Assembly (NCBI GenBank): GCA_017882335.1
Contig: JADGPR010000010.1
Location: forward strand, 1-60,322
Direction of reading: 5' to 3'
Length of the DNA stretch: 60,322 bases
DNA from: Bacteroidales bacterium
GTDB taxonomy: Bacteria; Bacteroidota; Bacteroidia; Bacteroidales; FEN-979
The notes below the pieces were generated by a model. That model ran no database searches. It worked only from the letters and a program-made list of their open reading frames with translations, and had not been told where the DNA came from. A program made the translations under genes and the position numbers. Positions 53,959 through 60,322 of the stretch are shown piece by piece (the stretch's first letter is position 1; each line of letters opens with the position of its first letter).

Positions 53959-54840
53959 TCAGATCAAACCCATCCAATTGTTGTCGTTTTTCTGAAATTC
54001 AGAACGGATATGCTGAATTATCTCCCCGTCGAGTGGGCCTTTTTCCAAAACCCGGAGGTTTTCTTTGAGGTGATCTGTGCTCGAAGTTCCTGCAATACAG
54101 GTGCTGACTCCTTCGTTATACGCAGAAAAACGAAGAGCAAGTTCCAACCAGTCCAACCCGTGCAGGTCGATGCTCATCTTTTTTAACCTGTGCCAGTATT
54201 CTGCACTGTAATGTCCCACAGGAGGTGAACTGTGTCGCCAGGGAGCATTTGCAATGGGTCTTTTTGCGATCACACCGAGGCCTCGTTTAACTGCTTCAGG
54301 CAGCGGGTTGTCGATGATCCGCTGATCGCAGATGTTCACTGAAGCCTGGATACTGTCAAACCTCCCGGTTGAGACCGCATATTTCAATGCTTCATTTTCT
54401 CCGGAATAGGCAATAAACCGGACCTTTCCTTCTTTCTTCTGCTTTTCCAGGCCACGTATGACATCTCCTTTCTCGAGGATATCCAATGAACAAGAATGAA
54501 GATGAACAATATCGATAGTTTCGGTTTTCATGAGTTTCAGTGCCTGATCAATACCTCCTACTACTGCCTCGTAAGTCCAGTCGGGTTGCCATTGTACATC
54601 ATAACCCACCTTGGTCGACAGGATGAATTCGCTCCTGCGGTGTGAGATGAATTGTCCGATCCTCCGTTCCGATTGTCCATATGCACGGGCAGTATCAATC
54701 AGGTTGATTCCAAGATCGAGAACTTCATTTAACATTTTGTCAGCCACTGCATCTTCCACACTTGCACTACCGATATGCATGGCACCGAAACCGAGGATCG
54801 AAACATCCAGTCCTGTGTTTCCGAATTTTCTTTTTTCCAT
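53959..54840 (-). CDS. Aldo/keto reductase
   Basis: A 293-residue NADPH-dependent aldo/keto reductase. The catalytic tetrad is visible: Asp and Tyr in LIDTARAYGQSE, Lys in LSTKVGY and His in IVHLHSC. The C-terminal cofactor region (AGTSSTDHLKENL) is present. Substrate unknown. It is the last gene of an operon with an extradiol dioxygenase (6-base gap) and a DUF2148 protein. Confidence 0.93.
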   Translation of the reverse strand: MEKRKFGNTGLDVSILGFGAMHIGSASVEDAVADKMLNEVLDLGINLIDTARAYGQSERRIGQFISHRRSEFILSTKVGYDVQWQPDWTYEAVVGGIDQALKLMKTETIDIVHLHSCSLDILEKGDVIRGLEKQKKEGKVRFIAYSGENEALKYAVSTGRFDSIQASVNICDQRIIDNPLPEAVKRGLGVIAKRPIANAPWRHSSPPVGHYSAEYWHRLKKMSIDLHGLDWLELALRFSAYNEGVSTCIAGTSSTDHLKENLRVLEKGPLDGEIIQHIRSEFQKNDNNWMGLI

Positions 54841-54846
54841 AGCTCC

Positions 54847-55629
54847 TTAGTTTTGGGTAAGAATGTCCGTCATTGAAATAGATCCTCCTACGATCTTTTC
54901 GCAGAAAAACTTAACACCTTCATTTTGGTGGCGCAAACCGGTGAAATAAATCAGGGGGAGAAAGTGTTCAGCTGACGGAACGGCCAGTTCAGCATTTTTT
55001 CCCATTTCATGATAATTCAGGATGTGTTCCGTATTTCTGGTGGAAACTGAGTTCCGGATCCATTCATCAAATTCTGTGGCCCAACTGTAAGCATCATCGG
55101 CAAGCCCGGTTTTGGTCCATTTAATCATACCCAGGTTGTGAACAATATTTCCGCTGCACAGGATAAGTACATCTGATTCCCTGAGGGGTTGCAGTTTTTC
55201 AGCGAGGTCGAAATGTTGCCGGCTGGTTTTATTCTTATCCAGGCTTAATTGAACCACCGGTATGTTCGATTCAGGATACATCTGTAGAAGAACCGACCAT
55301 GTGCCATGATCCAGTCCCCATTGGGTTTCATCTGCCTTAATTTCAACTTTTCCAGCCATTTTTATAATTTTTGAAACAAGGTCAGGGGATCCGGGGGCAG
55401 GGTATTCCTGCCTGAAAAGGATCTCAGGGAATCCATAAAAGTCATGAATGGTCCGGGGTTTTATCATGGCTGTAACACGCGTGCCAATGGTTTCCCAGTG
55501 TGCAGAGATACTTAGAATGGCTTTGGGATTGGGAAACAACCCTGCGATTTCTTTCCATTTCCTGGTGAATTTATTGTCTTCAACAGCATTCATGGGTGAA
55601 CCATGTCCGATAAAAAGAACTGGCATCAT
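54847..55629 (-). CDS. Class III extradiol dioxygenase, 4,5-DOPA dioxygenase (YgiD) family
   Basis: A 260-residue member of the LigB/YgiD family. The metal-binding His motifs are all present: FIGHGSPM (His9), SISAHWE (His44), GLDHGTWSVL, GNIVHNLG and SAEHFLPL. Members open the ring of catechols such as L-DOPA, although many bind zinc and have no proven activity. It lies 11 bases after the DUF2148 gene and 6 bases before the aldo/keto reductase. Two Met codons start the protein; the first is used. Confidence 0.93.
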   Translation of the reverse strand: MMPVLFIGHGSPMNAVEDNKFTRKWKEIAGLFPNPKAILSISAHWETIGTRVTAMIKPRTIHDFYGFPEILFRQEYPAPGSPDLVSKIIKMAGKVEIKADETQWGLDHGTWSVLLQMYPESNIPVVQLSLDKNKTSRQHFDLAEKLQPLRESDVLILCSGNIVHNLGMIKWTKTGLADDAYSWATEFDEWIRNSVSTRNTEHILNYHEMGKNAELAVPSAEHFLPLIYFTGLRHQNEGVKFFCEKIVGGSISMTDILTQN

Positions 55630-55640
55630 ACTTTTTTATA

Positions 55641-56177
55641 TTACCTGTCGAAGAAAGGGTTCTTTGGACTTACGGAAAGTGGAATGCCAAAAGCGATCTT
55701 CACTTCTTCCCCCAGGATTTTCATTTCCAGGCAAGCTTGACCGATTGTGTACATCACACGGTTGTCGATCCGGTGATCCATCGCCACGCTGACTGCTGAA
55801 CCGATCGCAATCCCGAGATCTCCGGAATTAAAAGTACAAGGGAATCCGGGATGTTCGTCTTTTTCATCGCAATTTTTAAAACCGCACCGGCCGCAATATT
55901 TCACTCCCTGGGATTTGATATGGGTCCCGAGCAGTATGATTGCCTGTGCTTTCCGGATATTTTCAGCATCACGAAGAAAGGAGGGAGTTCCTTCGTCCCG
56001 GTTCCCGATCTCTTCCATTTTATCTGCAATGTCGTTAATGCCGGTTTCGGTGACCATTGCCAAAACCAGGTTGTCGATCCCCTTTGCTTTAGGAGCTGTG
56101 CGGGCTGCGGTCAGCATAAATTCCGCAACCCTTTTGACCGTTTCCAGCCGGATCATTTCTTCAGTAATTTGGGTCAT
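55641..56177 (-). CDS. DUF2148 ferredoxin-like domain protein
   Basis: A 178-residue DUF2148 protein. The cysteine motif CGRCGFKNC...FPC (about 98-117) suggests an iron-sulfur cluster. An N-terminal ARTAPKAKGIDNL segment resembles nitroreductase-like flavoproteins, as annotated for this family. Function unknown. First gene of DUF2148-dioxygenase-AKR; a TATCTTTG box lies 25 bases before the ATG. Confidence 0.85.
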   Translation of the reverse strand: MTQITEEMIRLETVKRVAEFMLTAARTAPKAKGIDNLVLAMVTETGINDIADKMEEIGNRDEGTPSFLRDAENIRKAQAIILLGTHIKSQGVKYCGRCGFKNCDEKDEHPGFPCTFNSGDLGIAIGSAVSVAMDHRIDNRVMYTIGQACLEMKILGEEVKIAFGIPLSVSPKNPFFDR

Positions 56178-56201
56178 AATGTGAGGATGATTTTTTTAAA
56201 G

Positions 56202-56209
56202 CAAAGATA
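56202..56209 (-). promoter_or_regulatory. -7 box (TATCTTTG) for the DUF2148 operon
   Basis: Minus-strand TATCTTTGC, exact TAnnTTTG match 25 bases before the ATG. No good -33 element. Confidence 0.5.
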
Positions 56210-56390
56210 GCGGTTTTCCGAAATCAGGAACTTTCATTGACAAAGGATGCTTTACCTTTGCTTCAACTTATCCTCCATCAAAATGAAGAATAAAGCGGAA
56301 ATTTTCTACCGTTAATGTTGAAAACAATACAGTTCACTAAAAAAGAATGACATTTTGCGCATTCCCTGAGATTAGTTAATTTTATTATGA

Positions 56391-56398
56391 TATATTTG
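56391..56398 (+). promoter_or_regulatory. -7 box (TATATTTG) for the LytTR regulator
   Basis: TATATTTG 33 bases before the ATG at 56432. A TTTTGC lies 32 bases further upstream, too far for a normal -33 element. Confidence 0.45.
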
Positions 56399-56431
56399 GC
56401 CGGTGTGATCATGCAAATTAACTTGTAATCC

Positions 56432-57226
56432 ATGAAACAGTATAATGCACTTATTATTGATGATGAGAATACTATTCGTAGAGCACTGGTTTTATTGCTG
56501 GCTGAATATTGTCCTGAAATCAAGGTTTGTGGTTCTGCCGGATCGGCACAGGAAGGACGGGAACTGTTGAAATCGTACGAGGTGGATTTTATTTTCCTGG
56601 ATATCTCCATGCCCAAAGAAGATGGTTTCACTTTTCTCCGTTCCATCCCAAAGGAGAATTACGGTATCATTTTCGTCACAGCTTTCGAGGAGTATGCTTT
56701 GCGGGCGCTCAAGGCAAGCGCCATCGATTATTTATTAAAACCGGTCAACGGGCTGGACCTTCGTGAAGCGGTTTTGAAGGCAATTCAGTATCATGAACTG
56801 AGGCAAAGCAGGGCAGAGGTACGGAAGATTTACCAGGAATCACTGGATAACCTGCATGAGAATATCCATTCGGAAGAAAAATTGATCACAAGGATCACCG
56901 TTCGCGAGCAATCTGGTTTCAGAATGGTCGATGTTTCCAACCTGATGTATTTACAGGCCGACAGCAATTATACGATCCTGCATTTGTCGGGATTGGACAA
57001 GATCGTTGCGACCCGTTCCCTGGGTGAATTTGAGAAAATACTTGAGCATCCAGCCTTCGTCAGGATCCATAAATCGACGATTATAAACATGAACTATCTG
57101 CGTGCTTATTCGAGTTATGAAGGGAATTTTGCCGAGCTGAATGATGGCACAAAACTGAGTATTTCACGGGGAAAGCTGAATGACTTCCGGGAGGCAATAA
57201 AGCATTTCTCAAAATCTGTGGAGTAA
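56432..57226 (+). CDS. LytTR family response regulator
   Basis: A 264-residue two-component regulator. Receiver domain (about 1-120): acidic pair IDDE, phospho-acceptor Asp in FIFLDISMPKEDG (about 54) and Lys in YLLKPV. A short helical linker is followed by a LytTR DNA-binding domain (about 155-255) with VDVSNLMYLQADSNYTIL and FVRIHKSTIINMNYL. The cognate kinase is very probably the LytS-type protein encoded convergently about 1 kb away. A heptad array starts 12 bases after the stop codon. Confidence 0.94.
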   Translation: MKQYNALIIDDENTIRRALVLLLAEYCPEIKVCGSAGSAQEGRELLKSYEVDFIFLDISMPKEDGFTFLRSIPKENYGIIFVTAFEEYALRALKASAIDYLLKPVNGLDLREAVLKAIQYHELRQSRAEVRKIYQESLDNLHENIHSEEKLITRITVREQSGFRMVDVSNLMYLQADSNYTILHLSGLDKIVATRSLGEFEKILEHPAFVRIHKSTIINMNYLRAYSSYEGNFAELNDGTKLSISRGKLNDFREAIKHFSKSVE

Positions 57227-57238
57227 CGGGATAAGGAA

Positions 57239-57366
57239 GTCGGCAGTCAGCAGTCGGCAGTTAGCAGTCGGCAGTCGGCAGTTCTCAGTCAGCAGTCGGC
57301 AGTCAGCAGTCTGCAGTCAGCAGTCAGCAGCTTGCCTGCCGAAGGCAGGTCGGCAGTCGGCAATCG
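57239..57366. repeat. CAGTCGG heptad array (left of ORF6N) with nested palindrome
   Basis: About fifteen heptads of the type CGGCAGT/CAGCAGT/TAGCAGT lie directly after the response regulator. They are interrupted at 57330-57350 by a palindromic insert (CTTGCCTGCC then GGCAGGT) related to those at 23700 and 42147. The rest of the gap up to 57605 shows nothing else clear. Confidence 0.9.
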
Positions 57367-57605
57367 ACATTCTACATTTGTCCTTCCATTCTCCCATTTG
57401 TTATTCATAGCATTTCCATATTCTTCCGTGGTAATTCTAACTTTGGACTTCTGATTTTAACGTGACGCATAACGCATACAGCGAAGGTCAGATTATTAAA
57501 AATTTCCCTTCTCAATTGTATTACCTTTTCCTTGTAAAACGGATTAATAGGGAAAATTACTTTGAACCCTTGCTATTGCAATTTGTGATACCATAAACCA
57601 GAGAT

Positions 57606-58139
57606 ATGAGAAAGCAAAATTTAATAATTATACCAGAAGAGACAATAATCAACAAAATCTACTTAATTAGAGGACAGAAGGTAATGATAGATTATGATCT
57701 GGCTGGGCTTTACAGAGTAGAAACAAAGCAACTGAAACGAGCTGTAAAGCGCAACATGGAAAGGTTCCCGCATGATTTTATGTTTGAGCTTACTATTGAG
57801 GAACTTCAGAACTTGAGGAGCCAAACTGGCACCTCAAGTTAGGGCGGTGTTCGTTATTCGCCTATGGTTTTTACAGAACAAGGAGTTGCAATGTTATCAA
57901 GTATTTTGAGCAGTCAACAAGCAATTATAGTAAATATCCAGATCATTCGTGTGTATACAAAGATGCGTGAAATGTTGCTAACTCACAAAGATATCTTGTT
58001 AAAACTGGAACAGTTCGAAAAACAGGTAAAGAAGAATAGCTATGAAATACAGTTGATATTCGAAACTCTTAAACAGTTACTGAAATCACCGAAGGAACCT
58101 AGAAGGCAGATTGGTTATAATCGAAATACAGAAGAATAA
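57606..58139 (+). pseudogene. ORF6N domain gene interrupted by an in-frame TAG
   Basis: The frame codes for a 177-codon ORF6N/KilA-N-type DNA-binding protein: residues 1-78 have YLIRGQKVMIDYDLAGLY and KRAVKRNMERFPHDFMFEL, and after the stop the same frame continues with GGVRYSPMVFTEQGVAML to a normal C-terminus ending at TAA 58137-58139. The stop TAG (57840-57842) stands where homologues have Trp (TSSWGG), so one base change (TGG to TAG) explains it. The rest is well preserved, so the lesion is recent, or the codon is read through. It is flanked on both sides by inverted heptad arrays. Confidence 0.85.
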
Positions 58140-58160
58140 GTGGATACTTTAAACTTCAAA

Positions 58161-58268
58161 CTGCTTACTGCCGACTGCCGACTGCCGATCCCGATTTCAC
58201 TTCGTTCATCGGGACTTCGCTCGCTGACGCTAGCTACGCTGCCGACTGCCGACTGCTGACTGCCGACT
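58161..58268. repeat. CCGACTG heptad array (right of ORF6N, inverted copy) with inserted hairpin
   Basis: 58161-58189 and 58238-58268 carry the reverse complement (CCGACTG) of the left array. They are split by 58190-58237, which begins with a hairpin TCCCGAT...ATCGGGA (58189-58214). The array ends 5 bases before the stop codon of the sensor kinase. Confidence 0.9.
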
Positions 58269-58273
58269 TTTAA

Positions 58274-60322
58274 CTATATCCCGACTGGCATCACCAACAC
58301 CACTCTCGTTCCCGGATTCGCAGTTCCTGGATAGGTTTCAAAGAATTCAATTGCCGTTTTGATGGAAAATTTTTTGCCGAGAAGCTCAAGCCTTTTTCGT
58401 GTCATCTCCATGCCGAGGTGTAAGTGCTTTTCCTGTTTTGTTGAATAAGCTTCAGAACGCTTTATGCCAATCCCGTTATCTTCGATAATGACTGTCATGG
58501 ATTTTTCATCCTGCATTTGGAATTTGATGTTGATCTGGCCTTTGTCTTCCAATGCAGCGATCCCGTGCCAGATGGCATTCTCTACAAAAGGTTGAATAAT
58601 CATGGAAGGGATCTGGACGTCAGCCTCTTCCACATTCTCATCCACTTCAATGTTGTAATCAAACTTATTTTCCATTCTCAGTTTTTCGAGATCAAGGTAA
58701 TTCTTTAACCGGTCGATCTCCTCTTCGAGGTTGATGCTGGCAGCGTTGATAGCATTGAGGTTTTGACGGATTAACCGGGCAAACTGGGAAAGGTATAACC
58801 CTGCTTCACCCGACTTTTTCTCGAGAAGATAAGTCTGTATCGACCCTAAAGAATTAAAGATAAAATGTGGGTTCATCATCGATTGAAGCGCCTTCTGTTC
58901 CAATGTGATCAGTTGATGGTCCAACTCCCTGCGTTTTATCTGGATATTTTTTCTCCGGATGATGATCAGGGCTATCAACCCTGTAAACAAAAGGGATAAA
59001 AACACAAAGAAAAGGGGATGTTGCCAGAAATGCGCATGTATGGTAACCTTGAATTCAATCGGTTTGCTCCAGTCGGTGCTTGCTTTTCTAACCCTGACTT
59101 TAAAGATATAGTTCCCCATCGATATATTCTGATATACCACACTGTTTGCTTTTCCAGTTGTCCAGTCATGTTCCAACCCTTCTATCTTGTAAGAATATAT
59201 CACTGGACTTGCGGAATAATTAATACTGCCAAATCTGAAACTGATCTTGTTATTTCCTGTTAAGGTAATTTCTTCCTTTGAAAGATCGACTTCAGCATCG
59301 TTGACCATTATGGATTGTAAATAGGGTATGGGGACATAAGGCTTAATATTCCTTATCACTGCTTCGGAAATCATTGTAAGCCCCTCATCCGTAACAATAT
59401 AAAGCGAATCATTTTGAATGATAATATCATAAATATTTCGGAAGTTTAAATCCAGCAATTGCAAATGCACCGGTTTATTATCAAGAAGTTGTAAAGGATT
59501 ATCACATATGTAGACATTATTCCAGGTTGATAAAAATAATATTTTCCGATCATATATAATTCTTCGTATTCTTTGATCTATTGGATAAATGAAGGCAGAT
59601 GTTAAATTATATAAGTTATTATTATTGGTCAGGTAGATGCTGTCATTATCTGAAGAATATAAGTCAGTAGTACTGCTTAAAATAGTATGGATTAAAATTG
59701 GTTTACCATTAAGTGGAGCCAGAACTTGATAAGGTAATTTCTTATTATTAGTCAAAATGTAATTTTTTTCTTCATTGATGATCAGGTTGTTGGTTGTATT
59801 ATAGAACAACCCCCACATAAAATAATCACATGTACGGCTGATCCGGTTTATTTCTGTAATTGGTTTCTCGAGTGAAAATGTGAGTAAACTGCAAGTGCCC
59901 CCCGGAGGGGGTAAAAGCAAGGAATTTGCACTAAATTTCCTGCAAGTATTGTCTATTGCAATGGTGGCCAAAGGGGGAAGATTAAATTTATGGAGGTATT
60001 TTATTTTCTTTGATAAAGGATCTTTACTGATGCCTGTTAACAGGAACCGTCCACTATTATTACCAAAAATGATGCGATTGTTATTTAATCCGATTACCTG
60101 GGTACCTGAAAAAGGATTAAGATGAATATCAAGGCTGTAGATTTCATTATTATATAATAAATATATTTTATCTCCATTTGTACACCATACACCGCCATCC
60201 AGGTCCGAACACATAGCTTCAATCGGTTCATTACCGAAAAACCCCGGGTTATAATGCCTGGAATAGATAAAATGTCGGCTAATCTTATATACCCCTTTCT
60301 TCGAAGTGATCCATATATTATT
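58274..60322 (-). CDS. LytS-type sensor histidine kinase with propeller and Y_Y_Y domains (5' end beyond window)
   Basis: The frame is open through the right edge, so the protein is partial: 682 codons are visible plus stop. Order: two-component regulator propeller repeats (IWITSKKGVYKI near the edge), a Y_Y_Y domain (YKIEGLEHDWTTG to FKVRV), one membrane helix (HPLFFVFLSLLFTGLIALII-like), then a His_kinase domain with acceptor His in NPHFIFNSLGSIQ and a HATPase with N box QPFVENAIWHG and G box EDNGIGIKR. An ATG exists at 60214, but the conserved propeller upstream shows the protein begins outside. It is the likely partner of the LytTR regulator at 56432. The propeller part is AT-rich. Confidence 0.92.
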   Translation of the reverse strand, partial: NNIWITSKKGVYKISRHFIYSRHYNPGFFGNEPIEAMCSDLDGGVWCTNGDKIYLLYNNEIYSLDIHLNPFSGTQVIGLNNNRIIFGNNSGRFLLTGISKDPLSKKIKYLHKFNLPPLATIAIDNTCRKFSANSLLLPPPGGTCSLLTFSLEKPITEINRISRTCDYFMWGLFYNTTNNLIINEEKNYILTNNKKLPYQVLAPLNGKPILIHTILSSTTDLYSSDNDSIYLTNNNNLYNLTSAFIYPIDQRIRRIIYDRKILFLSTWNNVYICDNPLQLLDNKPVHLQLLDLNFRNIYDIIIQNDSLYIVTDEGLTMISEAVIRNIKPYVPIPYLQSIMVNDAEVDLSKEEITLTGNNKISFRFGSINYSASPVIYSYKIEGLEHDWTTGKANSVVYQNISMGNYIFKVRVRKASTDWSKPIEFKVTIHAHFWQHPLFFVFLSLLFTGLIALIIIRRKNIQIKRRELDHQLITLEQKALQSMMNPHFIFNSLGSIQTYLLEKKSGEAGLYLSQFARLIRQNLNAINAASINLEEEIDRLKNYLDLEKLRMENKFDYNIEVDENVEEADVQIPSMIIQPFVENAIWHGIAALEDKGQINIKFQMQDEKSMTVIIEDNGIGIKRSEAYSTKQEKHLHLGMEMTRKRLELLGKKFSIKTAIEFFETYPGTANPGTRVVLVMPVGI

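Noticed and set aside
56278-56646. 122-codon minus-strand frame over the start of the LytTR gene
   Set aside because: Overlaps the receiver domain and its promoter; no protein features.
57239-57366. Heptad arrays considered as a CRISPR array
   Set aside because: Units of 7 bases without spacers and no cas genes; not CRISPR.
1-60322. tRNA, rRNA, riboswitch and insertion-sequence genes
   Set aside because: None could be seen by eye on either strand; no transposase-like protein and no conserved RNA motif was found.

Overview
The window comes from a Bacteroidota chromosome, most likely a Bacteroidales-type lineage. Supporting evidence: a type IX secretion C-terminal sorting domain, DUF5686 and DUF4476 proteins, a LytTR response regulator facing a propeller/Y_Y_Y/LytS-type sensor kinase, several TAnnTTTG promoter boxes (the Bacteroidota -7 element) and a near absence of Shine-Dalgarno sites. 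No tRNA, rRNA, CRISPR array, transposase or prophage was seen.

Layout. 0-10 kb: aconitase (minus), then a giant acyl-CoA-synthetase/GNAT fusion, isocitrate dehydrogenase and a YhcC-type radical SAM protein (plus), converging on a GPP34 protein. 10-21 kb, all minus: pstSCAB phosphate transporter, then a guaB / peptidyl-prolyl isomerase / lipoprotein / SurA / MoxR string. 21-29 kb, minus: a secreted T9SS protein, a radical SAM/SPASM enzyme, a small envelope cluster (YtxH, YqjE-like, hypothetical), an AI-2E family permease and a DUF5686 outer-membrane-type protein. 29-41 kb: a THUMP RNA methyltransferase, then a central-carbon block (mitochondrial-type citrate synthase and malate dehydrogenase; malic enzyme, aspartate aminotransferase and PEP carboxykinase), a lipoprotein GH27 alpha-galactosidase and a methyltransferase. 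42-50 kb: two FAD oxidoreductases, pyruvate phosphate dikinase, MtgA and a DUF4476 protein. 50-60 kb: a split lysine-ketoglutarate reductase/saccharopine dehydrogenase pair with a TerB-DnaJ protein, an AKR/extradiol-dioxygenase/DUF2148 operon, and a convergent two-component pair separated by a broken ORF6N gene. Citrate synthase, aconitase, IDH, MDH, malic enzyme, PEPCK and PPDK together give an oxidative TCA branch joined to a complete PEP-pyruvate-oxaloacetate-malate node.

The most unusual signal is intergenic. About twenty short arrays repeat with a period of 7-8 bases (some 9-11). Their sequence differs from locus to locus but the rhythm is the same. They sit mainly at gene 3' ends, sometimes encode the last residues of a protein, and in several places are arranged as inverted pairs with a 50-100 base loop. 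A 20-22 base palindrome is nested inside three of them. Two inverted arrays flank the broken ORF6N gene between the response regulator and the kinase. I know of no accepted name or function for these arrays.
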